DNA from: an uncultured Sphingorhabdus sp.
Lineage (GTDB): Bacteria; Pseudomonadota; Alphaproteobacteria; Sphingomonadales; Sphingomonadaceae
Length of the DNA stretch: 64,000 nt
Direction of reading: 5' to 3'
Assembly: GCA_937873665.1 (NCBI GenBank)
Contig: CALMYW010000516.1
Location: 1 to 64,000, forward strand
Shown piece by piece: positions 1 through 8,407 of this stretch. A program made the translations under genes and the position numbers. A model generated the notes under the pieces. That model saw nothing but the letters and a program-made list of their open reading frames with translations. It searched no databases and was not told the origin of the DNA. How positions within the stretch are numbered: position 1 is the first letter of the stretch; each line of letters starts with the position of its first letter.

Positions 1-263
1 CTCTTCTGGGCACCGAAGATGTGGCGCTTGAGTTCACCGACGACGCCCTTACCGCGCTGGCACGCATCGCCGCGCAAGTGAACGAAAGCGTCGAGAATAT
101 CGGTGCCCGCCGCCTTCAGACCGTGATGGAGCGCCTGCTGGAGGACATCAGCTTTGACGCCGAAGACCGCAAGGGCGAGACGATCAAGATCGACGCTGCC
201 TATGTCGAACAGCAGCTTTCGGGTATTGCCAAGGACGCTGACCTTTCCAAATATGTATTGTAA
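1..263 (+). CDS. hslU: ATP-dependent protease ATPase subunit HslU, C-terminal part
   Basis: This is the 3' end of a gene that begins before the window; the frame is open from base 3 to the TAA at 261-263. The 86 visible residues match the C-terminal subdomain of HslU, the AAA+ unfoldase that feeds proteins into the HslV peptidase in the cytoplasm. Recognisable are the sensor-2 region with [18 protein letters not shown] and the very C-terminal DLSKYVL, the tail that docks into HslV. The ATPase core lies outside the window, so activity cannot be judged. A repeat element starts 15 bases after the stop. Confidence 0.95.
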   Translation, partial: LLGTEDVALEFTDDALTALARIAAQVNESVENIGARRLQTVMERLLEDISFDAEDRKGETIKIDAAYVEQQLSGIAKDADLSKYVL

Positions 264-278
264 CCAACCTTAGACTCT

Positions 279-364
279 TCGCCCCCCCGCGAAGGCGGGG
301 GTCCACCACCCGCCAGTTAAATTTCATCCTTGGGTGATGGATTCCCGCCTTCGCGGGAATGACG
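279..364. repeat. 86-bp intergenic repeat, family A copy 1
   Basis: The element has two inverted arms: GCGAAGGCGGGGGTCCACCA on the left and, in reverse orientation, GTGATGGATTCCCGCCTTCG on the right. Each arm can also fold on itself (CCCGC..GCGGG). Two further copies of exactly the same length are at 8408-8493 and 39740-39825. It looks like a REP/BIME-type non-coding element; it sits between hslU and the GFA gene. Confidence 0.85.
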
Positions 365-397
365 AAGTGGTGTATAAAAAGTGTTAGGAGAGCGATC

Positions 398-796
398 ATG
401 ACCCATCAAGGTGGATGCCATTGCGGAGCAGTGCGCTATGAGGTGAGCGGCGAGCCGCAGCATGTAGCGCTGTGCCATTGCAGCGATTGCCGGAAATCGT
501 CAGGCGCACCGATGGTGGCCTGGGCGGCCTTTACCGAAGATCAGTTCAAACTGGTCGAGGGTGAACCGGTAACGTTCAATTCGTCGGGATCGGCGATGCG
601 TAGTTTCTGCCCGAAATGCGGGTCAGGTCTCTATTATCGTAATGTGGAATTCCTGCCCGGCATTGTCGATATCCAGTCAGCCACGCTCGACGATCCCGAT
701 GCCCTCCCTCCCGGCGCGCATATCCAAACCGCCGAACGGCTCGGCTGGATGGAAACCGCGCATAGCCTTCCGGCATTTGAGCGCTTTCCAGGTTAG
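398..796 (+). CDS. GFA / CENP-V fold protein
   Basis: A 132-residue cytoplasmic protein of the glutathione-dependent formaldehyde-activating (GFA) family. The zinc-binding cysteines are visible: C7-H-C9 at the N-terminus, C26-H-C28-x2-C31, and C71-x2-C74. The start at 398 is chosen because TTAGGAGAGCGATC gives a good ribosome-binding site and the motif CHCGAVRYEV falls at the expected distance; the frame is open further upstream but into the repeat. Most family members have unknown substrates, so a real formaldehyde role is not claimed. It is a single-gene unit, followed by a family B repeat. Confidence 0.9.
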   Translation: MTHQGGCHCGAVRYEVSGEPQHVALCHCSDCRKSSGAPMVAWAAFTEDQFKLVEGEPVTFNSSGSAMRSFCPKCGSGLYYRNVEFLPGIVDIQSATLDDPDALPPGAHIQTAERLGWMETAHSLPAFERFPG

Positions 797-819
797 ATTG
801 GATACAGTTCGATCTTCAG

Positions 820-885
820 CCGTAGTGCTGAGCCTGTCGAAGCACGTCTGGCGGACAAGCACCCTTCGACAAGCTCAGGGCTGCA
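820..885. repeat. Intergenic repeat, family B copy 1
   Basis: The element reads CCGTAGTGCTGAGCCTGTCG ... CTTCGACAAGCTCAGGGCTG. The inner arms CTGAGCCTGTCGAAG and CTTCGACAAGCTCAG are inverted repeats. Other copies are at 10589-10669, 33755-33837, 51266-51332 and 56016-56097. It lies between the convergent GFA and M16 genes, where such a hairpin could act as a transcription or mRNA-stability element. Confidence 0.85.
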
Positions 886-909
886 GTGAAATTCGGAACT
901 CGGACTCAC

Positions 910-3780
910 CTATCGAGAGGCGACTGCGTCTGCCTCTGGCTCGACCACCATCGTCCAGGCCTTCTCTGAAACCAGATATTTGCGCGCCAGTGCCTGCAAC
1001 TGCTCGGGCGTGACCTTACTGTAATCGCTGTACAGCCGCCCCAGAACTTCATAGCGCGCGGCATTGTAGGTCGCGCCCTCCAGTTCGTTCATCCAGAACA
1101 GATTGCCAGTCGTGGAGCGCTCGACATATTGCAAAATCGGCTCCAACGCGCGTTGCAGTTCATCCTTGCTCACCGGCGTTGCGGCAAGATCCGCTGCAAC
1201 CGATTTTGCAAAAGTGAAAAAGCGCTCGCTGTCCTTGGGCTGCATCTGGCTGTACGCCATCAGAAAGCCGCCCGATGCAAATTCATCCGGCCATGTCGCG
1301 GTTGCATCCGGGCTATAGCTCGCCGCCTGTTCCGACCGGAACTTTTCGAACAGCCGATCGCGGAACAATGCCGCAAGCACTTCCAACTGGCGTGCTTCAC
1401 TTATTTGCGCCAGCCCTGCCCCGGTGGGCCAGCCGATGACGGCAGCCATCTGGTCCTTCGGGCCTTTATGCGTAAAGCGCAGCGGTTTTGCGTTGGCGGC
1501 CGGGAAAACAACCTGCGACGCCTTTTGCGAAATGGCGGCTGTGCTGCGCGGTTTCATAGCGCCCACGGTATTTTGAAGCGCGTCGACCGCTTTTTCGGTT
1601 TCGAAGTCGCCGAACAGCAACACCTCCACCGGGCCACTGGCCAGCAAAGGCTCCCAAAAGGCGCGAAACGCCTTGGCATCGACTTTGCGCACTTCATCGG
1701 GCGTGGGGATTTTCCAGCGCAGATCATTGCCCGACAGCCGATATTGCAACTCGCGTTGCAGCACTGCAGTCGCCGACATGTCGAAACTGCGATAGCCCGC
1801 AATGGCAAGCGCTTTTTCGCGTTCCAGTGGGGCGCTGTCCCAATTGGGGTTTTCCATCTTCGCTACAATCAGACGCAGCTGGTCAACCAGATCCTCAGGT
1901 CGGGTGGCCGCGGTAAATTCAAAGGCATCATTGTCGACCGTGAAGCCCAGTTCGATCCGGCGCCCGTTGATCAATTGTTCAATCTGTGTCCGGCTGTACT
2001 TGCCGATGCCGCTTTCGCTAATAATACCGGGACCGGACCAGAATAGCGCACCCTTTGCCGGATCGACCGCCTGATATCCGCTGCCGAAACGCACCAGCAC
2101 ACGCACCTGCCCGCTTTCCGACTTGTTGGGAAACAGCAGGGCGCGCACGCCATTCGACAGCTCAACCGATTCCATTTCAAACCGCGGTAACGGATTGCGT
2201 GCGACGACCTTTGCCGGTTCGCCGAGCTTTGGAAGGTCATCAAAAGTAATCGCATTGCCCGCCAGCCGCACCGACGATGCTGCGGAGACCGAATCGGTCA
2301 ATGCCTTGGCAAGCCGCACATCGGCATCTGCGCCGTCGTCAACGGGCGTTGTCCGCAATATGCGCACCGCATCGGCCGCAAACAGCGCCTTGGTTGCCGC
2401 AAACAAGCGTTCGGGCGTGAACTTGTCACGCATATTTTCATACACAGCGACGACCGTATCCGGTGCGGCAATGGTTTCCCGGATATCGACAGCCTTGACG
2501 ATATCGTCCGCCTGCTTGGCCGCTGCCTCGAAAGGATAGCTGTCGCGCATCGTGCGCAGCGCATTGCCGAACAGCGCCAGTTCGCGGTCGATATCGGCCT
2601 GCGAAGGCGGCGTGGAGATCGCATCTTCTATGATGGCGCGCACGTCACGCACCGCTTGCTGCCAATTGTCACCGATCGGCGTGATGATGACCGTGGTTGT
2701 ATCGGCGCTGCGCGAAATATCTTCCTGCCCCACCTCGGCAACGCTGAACGTGGAACCGGCCCGCGCCTGAGTCACCAGTCGGCGATTCACAATTTGCTGG
2801 GCTAAAGCATCGACCAGCAACTGCTCGTTATAGGCGATGGTGTCGGCAACTTTTTCCCAAGGCCGGGCATAGATGAGCGCGACATTGGGCGGCAGCGTTG
2901 GTGCAACCACCGTTTTGGCGACCATACCCTTCGGGTCGGGCTTTCCGAAATCGGGGTCAGCGACCGGTTTCCCCTGACCTGTCCATCCGCCAAAATGCTG
3001 ACGAACCAACCGTTCCAGTTCGGCTGGCTCCGCGTCTCCGGCAATCGACACCACGATTTTTTCGGGGCGGTACCAGCGGCGGTGAAACTCTTTCAGCCCA
3101 GCCGCCGACGCCGAATCGAGGCTCTCAATCGAACCAATTGTCGAACGGTCGGCCAGCCTTTGCCCCTGAAAAGCATGCCGCCGCATCGCTTCGCCCAGGT
3201 CCATTCCGGCCCCAGCCGACTCGCGCAGCTCGGCCTGCACGATGGCGCGTTCGGCATTCAAAGCGCTTTCCGAAATATTCGGCGCGCGCACCATCCCGGC
3301 GAGGATTTTCAAAGATTCATCGAGCGTGGCAGGCGAACTGTTCGGCAGATCGAGCTTGTACACCGTCTGCGTTGGCGTGGTCTGGGCGTTACTGTCGCTG
3401 CCAAAGGTGACCCCGAAACGCTGCCAAATGCGCTTCGCCTCTCCATCGGGCACATGTTCAGAGCCGCGAAACGCCAGATGCTCCATCAGGTGCGCAAAGC
3501 CGAGCTCATTGTCCTCTTCGTGCAACGCCCCCGCATCCACGCGAACGCGGATAGAGATTTGTCCCGCCGGGACGACGTTCTTTTTGACGGCATAGCGCAA
3601 GCCGTTATCGAGCACGCCAAAGGTCCAACTTGCGTCGACCGGGACGTCGCTATTTTCGTAAAGCCAAGGGGTTTGCGCCGCCTTGGTCGCGGTGGCAGGC
3701 GCCGTTTCGGCGGAAGCCATATGTGCAGGGATCAATAGCGCGAACGCGGTCGCGAGGCGAAGACCATGGAGCAATTTCAT
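910..3780 (-). CDS. M16 family zinc metallopeptidase
   Basis: A 956-residue protein with an N-terminal signal peptide (about residues 1-24, ending HMASA), so it is probably periplasmic. The inverted zinc motif H97-L-M-E100-H101 (HLMEHLAFRG) is intact, with the usual downstream glutamate region ERAIVQAELRE. The length fits two M16 half-barrels in one chain, as in pitrilysin-like proteases; the second half (from about residue 510) lacks a HxxEH motif, as is typical. It stands alone, convergent with the GFA gene and in the same direction as the upstream cinA-like gene but separated from it by a repeat. Substrate is unknown. Confidence 0.93.
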   Translation of the reverse strand: MKLLHGLRLATAFALLIPAHMASAETAPATATKAAQTPWLYENSDVPVDASWTFGVLDNGLRYAVKKNVVPAGQISIRVRVDAGALHEEDNELGFAHLMEHLAFRGSEHVPDGEAKRIWQRFGVTFGSDSNAQTTPTQTVYKLDLPNSSPATLDESLKILAGMVRAPNISESALNAERAIVQAELRESAGAGMDLGEAMRRHAFQGQRLADRSTIGSIESLDSASAAGLKEFHRRWYRPEKIVVSIAGDAEPAELERLVRQHFGGWTGQGKPVADPDFGKPDPKGMVAKTVVAPTLPPNVALIYARPWEKVADTIAYNEQLLVDALAQQIVNRRLVTQARAGSTFSVAEVGQEDISRSADTTTVIITPIGDNWQQAVRDVRAIIEDAISTPPSQADIDRELALFGNALRTMRDSYPFEAAAKQADDIVKAVDIRETIAAPDTVVAVYENMRDKFTPERLFAATKALFAADAVRILRTTPVDDGADADVRLAKALTDSVSAASSVRLAGNAITFDDLPKLGEPAKVVARNPLPRFEMESVELSNGVRALLFPNKSESGQVRVLVRFGSGYQAVDPAKGALFWSGPGIISESGIGKYSRTQIEQLINGRRIELGFTVDNDAFEFTAATRPEDLVDQLRLIVAKMENPNWDSAPLEREKALAIAGYRSFDMSATAVLQRELQYRLSGNDLRWKIPTPDEVRKVDAKAFRAFWEPLLASGPVEVLLFGDFETEKAVDALQNTVGAMKPRSTAAISQKASQVVFPAANAKPLRFTHKGPKDQMAAVIGWPTGAGLAQISEARQLEVLAALFRDRLFEKFRSEQAASYSPDATATWPDEFASGGFLMAYSQMQPKDSERFFTFAKSVAADLAATPVSKDELQRALEPILQYVERSTTGNLFWMNELEGATYNAARYEVLGRLYSDYSKVTPEQLQALARKYLVSEKAWTMVVEPEADAVASR

Positions 3781-3825
3781 CGACCGGCTTCCTGCGTAAA
3801 GGCATATTGACGCGTGATGAACAGT

Positions 3826-3915
3826 CGTCGCCCCGGCGCAGGCCTGGGCCGCTGCAAGTTTACGCTAAATTGACGGACAAAGCCAATTGCGGCCCCTGCC
3901 TTCGCTGGGGCGACG
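3826..3915. repeat. Intergenic repeat, family C (single copy here)
   Basis: About 90 bp bounded by CGTCGCCCCGGCGCAGGCC on the left and GCCTTCGCTGGGGCGACG on the right, which are imperfect inverted arms, with inner arms GGGCCGCTGCAA and TTGCGGCCCC. It resembles family A in layout but not in sequence. It fills most of the 147-bp gap between the cinA-like and M16 genes. Confidence 0.7.
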
Positions 3916-3927
3916 TGAAATAGTGCT

Positions 3928-4698
3928 TCAAATCCCGCCATCGATAGTTTCATAACCAAAGCCCGCCAGCCCCGATCGCAAAGCCTCTACACAGGCCGCA
4001 AGCTGGTGCGCGTCGGTCGAGCGTACCACGAAATTCGCCCCCACCCGCCCCTCGCGGAAGAAGGGATAGCTGCCGATCTGGCAGCCTTCATGCGCCTTTT
4101 CGGTATCGCCGAGCAGCTTGGCAATCTCGCTTTCAGCGACCCAGCAGCCGATCTGGTGCGACAGCAAGGGGGCGCCGCCCTCCAGCGTACCGGTCAAAGC
4201 GTCGAGCATCCTTGCGGTGATATGCGGCACGCCCGCCATGATGAAGATATTGCCGATCTTGATCCCCGGCGCGCCCGACATCTTATTGGGGATAAGGTCC
4301 GCCCCCTCCGGCACGCGTGCCATGCGCAACCGCTGCTCGGTTACGCCTCCGCGCGTTTCGTAATAGCGTTCAAGGATTTCCTTGGCGATCGGGTGGAGCA
4401 CCACTGGCACGCCCAGCGCCGCCGCAATCGCGTCGACGGTGATGTCATCATGCGTCGGGCCGATTCCGCCAGTGGTGAACAGATAATCGTTGCGCGCGCG
4501 CAGCGTGTTGACCGCCTCGACAATCGCTTCCTTGACATCGGGCACCACGCGCACCTCGCGCAGGCGGATGCCCTGCACGTTGAGCCAGAGCGCGATCTGG
4601 CTGATATTCTTGTCCTGCGTGCGGCCGGAAAGGATTTCATCGCCAATGATGACGAGTGCGGCGGTGTAGATGCGGTTTGAGGTCATGGACTCGGACAT
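3928..4698 (-). CDS. CinA-like molybdopterin-binding (MoCF) domain protein
   Basis: A 256-residue protein starting with the MoCF_biosynth fold: AALVIIGDEILSGRTQDKN near residue 12 and the FTTGGIGPTHDDITVDA motif near residue 75 are diagnostic of the CinA N-terminal domain. It lacks the C-terminal PncC (nicotinamide mononucleotide deamidase) domain of full-length CinA, a common stand-alone version in alphaproteobacteria. The first ATG (4698) has GAGGGGAG upstream; an ATG four codons later (4686) is also possible. It is divergent from map, 53 bp apart. Annotations such as competence/damage-inducible protein A do not establish function. Confidence 0.9.
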   Translation of the reverse strand: MSESMTSNRIYTAALVIIGDEILSGRTQDKNISQIALWLNVQGIRLREVRVVPDVKEAIVEAVNTLRARNDYLFTTGGIGPTHDDITVDAIAAALGVPVVLHPIAKEILERYYETRGGVTEQRLRMARVPEGADLIPNKMSGAPGIKIGNIFIMAGVPHITARMLDALTGTLEGGAPLLSHQIGCWVAESEIAKLLGDTEKAHEGCQIGSYPFFREGRVGANFVVRSTDAHQLAACVEALRSGLAGFGYETIDGGI

Positions 4699-4751
4699 AG
4701 CCGCAAAGACTCCCCTCGCAAAGCACGGATAAAGCGCCTATATGCGCCCCC

Positions 4752-5579
4752 ATGAACCAATATGTTGCCGTTACCGCCGAAGAGGCCGCCATCCCGCGTG
4801 ACGGGGTGATCAAGCTGCACGGGGCGGAAGCCTTTGAAGGCATGCGTAAGGCGGGCCGCCTCGCTGCCGAAATCCTCGACGCCCTCACCACCTTTGTCGT
4901 GCCCGGCGTGACCACGGGCGAGATTGACGACCTGGTGCGCGAAATGACGCTGAAGGGCGGCGGCATCCCGGCGACGCTCGGCTACCGCGGCTATACGCAC
5001 AGCTGCTGCACCAGCATCAACCATGTCATCTGCCACGGCATCCCGTCGGACAAGAAACTGCGCGATGGCGATATCGTCAATATCGATGTCACCCCGATCG
5101 TCGATGGCTGGCACGGCGATACCAGCCGCATGTATCTGGTCGGCGATGTGCCCACCAAGGCGAAGCGGCTGGTTGATGTGACCTATGAATGCCTGATGCT
5201 CGGCATCGAACAGGCCAAGCCCGGCAATCGCATCGGCGATATCGCCCATGCGATCCAGACGCATGCCGAGGCGCACCGCTATGGCGTGGTCCGCGAATTT
5301 TGCGGGCATGGGCTGGGGCGTTTGTTCCACGACGCCCCCGAAGTCGTCCATGCCGGCCGCCCCGGCACTGGGCCCGAACTGAAACCCGGCATGATCTTTA
5401 CCATCGAACCGATGATCAACATCGGCAAACCGCACGCCAAGGTGCTGGAAGATGGCTGGACAGCGGTGACGCGGGATCGGTCGCTATCGGCTCAGTTCGA
5501 ACATAGCATCGGCATTACCGACGATGGCTGCGAGATCTTTACCGCGAGCCCCAAGGGGCTGAACAAGCCGCCTTATTGA
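4752..5579 (+). CDS. map: Type I methionine aminopeptidase
   Basis: A 275-residue enzyme that removes the initiator methionine from new proteins in the cytoplasm. The metal ligands can be placed: the two aspartates in NIDVTPIVDGWHGDTSRMY, the histidine in GHGLGRLFHDAP, and the glutamates in MIFTIEPMIN and the C-terminal EHSIGIT. The catalytic histidine lies in INHVICHGIPS. Length and motifs are normal for a bacterial type Ia enzyme with a short N-terminal extension. The stop overlaps by 7 bp the end of the convergent nuclease gene. Confidence 0.97.
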   Translation: MNQYVAVTAEEAAIPRDGVIKLHGAEAFEGMRKAGRLAAEILDALTTFVVPGVTTGEIDDLVREMTLKGGGIPATLGYRGYTHSCCTSINHVICHGIPSDKKLRDGDIVNIDVTPIVDGWHGDTSRMYLVGDVPTKAKRLVDVTYECLMLGIEQAKPGNRIGDIAHAIQTHAEAHRYGVVREFCGHGLGRLFHDAPEVVHAGRPGTGPELKPGMIFTIEPMINIGKPHAKVLEDGWTAVTRDRSLSAQFEHSIGITDDGCEIFTASPKGLNKPPY

Positions 5580-6313
5580 GAACGGGTAACCTTGCACTGG
5601 GGAAAATTGCTGCACCCGAGGAACTTGCCCTGCTTTCCCTGTTTCAATCGCATCTGGCCGCCGCAGCCATGTCGGGGGCAGTCGGTTCCATGAGCCTCAA
5701 CTTTTTGATGGTTAAATCCGGCGAGAAAACGGTCTTCGGGCAAGCGCCCTCGATGCACCTGCTTCTTGAATGCCCATGGGCTTAAATTACTGTCAAAGGC
5801 CCATATTCCTCTTCGCTGGCGACGGGCATCGGACTGGGCATCAAGATAGGCACCCTCGGGGCCATAACGCTCAAGTACCCAAGCCCAACCGTTCAAGACC
5901 ATTTCCAATTCAATGTTTCGAACAAGCGTATGGCGCAACCCGAATGTCTTCCGCGCTGGATTAACGGCAGGGAGTGATGTTAATGTCGAGGTTTCAGTCA
6001 GGAAAGGAACACCAACAATTCGGCCATATTTGTCGACGCAGTTGCCCGTTTCGGTTTTGTCGGTAATCGCGACGTCAAGTGTTTTGCCATCGATTAGCGA
6101 TTTTAGGTAATCGCGGGCCTCAGGCCCACCGCGCTGCTTAAGTTCGGGTGCGTCGATAAATCCAAAGCGCACTGTGGCATCAAGCTCCATGCCGGGCCGA
6201 TGCATGATCTTAGTCCGGAAGCCATCACCATCACCGACATGCAGAACCTTAAGACGCAAGGCATCAGCAGGCACGCGATTTGGAGCTACAATGTTTTTAT
6301 GGTGTATAAACAT
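5573..6313 (-). CDS. Thermonuclease-family protein with C-terminal zinc ribbon
   Basis: A 246-residue protein joining two parts. Residues 20-130 match the staphylococcal nuclease fold, with the expected active-site residues: R49 and E57 in RFGFIDAPE, and R98 in KYGRIVG. The last 40 residues hold four cysteines (about C212, C217, C234, C240) in a CPx4C..GCSNFPQC arrangement like the zinc ribbons at the end of topoisomerase I. No signal peptide is evident, unlike secreted SNases, so action on intracellular or incoming DNA is possible (inference). The upstream stretch is noticeably AT-rich. The ATG at 6313 is the first in frame; a weak ribosome-binding site leaves some doubt about the start. Confidence 0.88.
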   Translation of the reverse strand: MFIHHKNIVAPNRVPADALRLKVLHVGDGDGFRTKIMHRPGMELDATVRFGFIDAPELKQRGGPEARDYLKSLIDGKTLDVAITDKTETGNCVDKYGRIVGVPFLTETSTLTSLPAVNPARKTFGLRHTLVRNIELEMVLNGWAWVLERYGPEGAYLDAQSDARRQRRGIWAFDSNLSPWAFKKQVHRGRLPEDRFLAGFNHQKVEAHGTDCPRHGCGGQMRLKQGKQGKFLGCSNFPQCKVTRSQ

Positions 6314-6381
6314 GAATTGCCGAGTCTATTTAAGAACTCAGCTTCTAATTTTGATGATTTAATAAAGTATTTCGTGACCAA

Positions 6382-7317
6382 TTAAAGTCGCAACCCGCTC
6401 ACCTCATCCAGCCCGGCCATGATATTCAAATTCTGCACCGCCGCGCCGCTGGCGCCCTTGCCCAGATTGTCGAGCATCGCCATCAGCCGCACCTGATCGC
6501 CCTTGGGCGAGCCCATGACATAGAGGTCAAGACGGTCGCTGGGTTCCTGCGAATTGAGGATCAGCAGTTCGGATGGGGCCATGTCGGCATGCACCTTCAC
6601 CACCGGCGAGCCCGCATAATGCTCCATCAGGCAGGCACGCATTTCTTCAGGGCTATCGCTGCCGGGCATCACAGAGATCGGCAGCGGCACCTCCACCATC
6701 ATGCCCCGAAACGCCTTGACTACTGCGGGCGCGAAGATCGGGGCGAGCGACAGGCCGGCATGCTGCTGCATTTCGGGCACATGCTTGTGGCTGAGGTCAA
6801 GGCCATAGGTGCGGAAACCGATATCGGCACCCTCGCCTTCGAACCGTTCGATCAACGCCTTTCCGCCGCCCGAATAGCCCGACACTGCGTTGACCGTATA
6901 GGGCCAGTCTGACGGGATCAGCCCGTTCGCCACCAAAGGTGCGACAAGGCCCAGAAAGCCGGTGGGATAGCATCCCGGATTGGAAACGAAGCGCGCCGCC
7001 GCGATCCGTTCATGCTGGCCTTTTTTGAACTCCGGAAAGCCATAGGCCCAATTGGGGTCAACACGGTGCGCGGTGGAGGCGTCGATTACACGGGTGCGAT
7101 CATTGGCAATCATCGCCACCGCCTCAATCGCCGCATCATCGGGCAGGCAGAGGATGACCAAATCGGCATCGTTCAACGCCTCGCGCCGCGCGGCTGTATC
7201 CTTGCGCTTGTCCTCAGGCAGGATGATCTGCGCAAACTCGCTGCGGCCCGAAAGCCGGTCAGCGATTTCAAGGCCGGTGGTGCCGACTGCGCCGTCGATG
7301 AAGAGGCTGTAGGTCAT
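6382..7317 (-). CDS. argC: N-acetyl-gamma-glutamyl-phosphate reductase, type 2
   Basis: A 311-residue enzyme of arginine biosynthesis that reduces N-acetylglutamyl phosphate to the semialdehyde with NADPH. The N-terminal FIDGAVGTTGLEI is the type 2 ArgC nucleotide-binding loop, and C116 in SNPGCYPTG is the catalytic cysteine. Length (about 310) fits the short type 2 form. The start codon lies only 3 bp from a structured repeat (7321-7470) and its GGGAG ribosome-binding site is inside one arm of that repeat's hairpin, so translation may be influenced by it. No other arg gene is adjacent. Confidence 0.96.
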   Translation of the reverse strand: MTYSLFIDGAVGTTGLEIADRLSGRSEFAQIILPEDKRKDTAARREALNDADLVILCLPDDAAIEAVAMIANDRTRVIDASTAHRVDPNWAYGFPEFKKGQHERIAAARFVSNPGCYPTGFLGLVAPLVANGLIPSDWPYTVNAVSGYSGGGKALIERFEGEGADIGFRTYGLDLSHKHVPEMQQHAGLSLAPIFAPAVVKAFRGMMVEVPLPISVMPGSDSPEEMRACLMEHYAGSPVVKVHADMAPSELLILNSQEPSDRLDLYVMGSPKGDQVRLMAMLDNLGKGASGAAVQNLNIMAGLDEVSGLRL

Positions 7318-7320
7318 AGT

Positions 7321-7470
7321 CCTCTCCCTTTACGGGAGAGGATATGGAGACTTGGCAACTTGTTGCCTAGTCGCAATTGGAGAGGGCTTGTGGCGGTCGC
7401 CCCCCCTCCCAAACTTGCTAGGCAACAAGGTGCCAAGCCAAGTCTTTCCTCTCCCGCAAGGGGGGGGGGG
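7321..7470. repeat. Composite structured repeat, family D, with long inverted arms
   Basis: The element has a hairpin at its left end (CCTCTCCC 7321-7328, loop TTTAC, GGGAGAGG 7334-7341). Long inverted arms follow: CTTGGCAACTTGTTGCCTAG at 7351-7370 and CTAGGCAACAAGGTGCCAAG at 7418-7437, matching at 19 of 20 positions. The right end is CCTCTCCCGCAA followed by a run of 11 G (7460-7470). It begins 3 bp before the argC start (minus strand) and covers the 3' end of the neighbouring NlpC/P60 reading frame, which suggests insertion there. Confidence 0.8.
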
Positions 7471-8386
7471 CAGAAAAACGAGGGGGCAAACACAACGCCA
7501 CCCCCCTCCCCGCCCGCACCGGCTCATCATGTTCGGCGAACCGCGCCGTCGCGTCAGCCAAGGGCTCCACCGAAACCGCCATCGCCGCGCCATTAGCGTG
7601 GATCAGGTTGCTCTCGTCCGCCATGATACCGACATGGCCGGGGAAGAAGACAAGGTCGCCGCGCTGCAGCTTTTCGTCCGCGCCCAGTGCTTCGCCAAAA
7701 CCCGACTGCTGCATATCGGCATCGCGAGGCGCCTTGATGCCCTTGAGTCCAAAGACCAGCTGCACCAGCCCCGAACAATCGAGCGCATCGCCGCTGCGCC
7801 CGCCCCAGCTATAGGGCACGCCGACCAGCTTTTCTGCCAGATCGGCCGGCGATCCCTCGACCTTGCCGGGTTCGGACAAATGCACGCGCGGAATCCAGCC
7901 GCCTTCGCAAGCCAGAAACTTGCCACATTCGCTGGCTTCACCGCAGACGATCTGCGCGCCCATCGGATAGCGGGCCAGCACCGGAGCCTTGATCGAGGGC
8001 GTTGCCACCAGCAAGGTGGCAGGTGCGCTGACCACATGGGTTGCAGTGAAATCGTCCCCCAGATCGGCAAAGCGCAGATAACCCAGATAATCGTCGTGCA
8101 GGCAATAGCCCCAGGCCCATTCGCCCGCGACATCGAGCACGGCAAATTCCTCCCCATGCATCAACGCGCTGACGGGCATTGAGGAGAGATGCGGCTCGGC
8201 ATGGATTTCGGTGACAGGCGCAATCCCGGTGCGCAGCATCGGCACCGCATAGTGCGGCGCGAACAGCTTACCGGCGAGCTTGATGTCCGCCAGATCGCCG
8301 CGGATCGGCGTCGTGCGCTTGTCGCCTTCGATGCTATGCCCGCTGAGGCGATAGGTCGCGCGTTGTTTGGGTGGCTGCTTTGCCAA
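7418..8386 (-). CDS. C40 (NlpC/P60) family peptidase with SH3b region
   Basis: A 322-residue predicted cell-wall peptidase. Residues 45-170 look like bacterial SH3 domains; the NlpC/P60 domain follows, with catalytic C204 in ALDCSGLVQL, H251 in FPGHVGIM and a third polar residue H263 in LIHANG. Typical substrates are peptidoglycan stem peptides. No signal peptide is obvious. The domain ends near residue 285; the last ~30 residues (rich in Pro and Arg) are encoded by repeat D and its 11-G run, so the natural C-terminus was probably shorter or different. A change in the G count would alter the end of the protein. Confidence 0.88.
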   Translation of the reverse strand: MAKQPPKQRATYRLSGHSIEGDKRTTPIRGDLADIKLAGKLFAPHYAVPMLRTGIAPVTEIHAEPHLSSMPVSALMHGEEFAVLDVAGEWAWGYCLHDDYLGYLRFADLGDDFTATHVVSAPATLLVATPSIKAPVLARYPMGAQIVCGEASECGKFLACEGGWIPRVHLSEPGKVEGSPADLAEKLVGVPYSWGGRSGDALDCSGLVQLVFGLKGIKAPRDADMQQSGFGEALGADEKLQRGDLVFFPGHVGIMADESNLIHANGAAMAVSVEPLADATARFAEHDEPVRAGRGVALCLPPRFSAPPPLRERKDLAWHLVA

Positions 8387-8407
8387 TTCTAACCCTTACC
8401 CTGTTAT

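Noticed and set aside
1129..2046. A 305-codon frame opposite the M16 peptidase gene
   Set aside because: Antisense shadow: high Arg/His content, no family motif, no ribosome-binding site.
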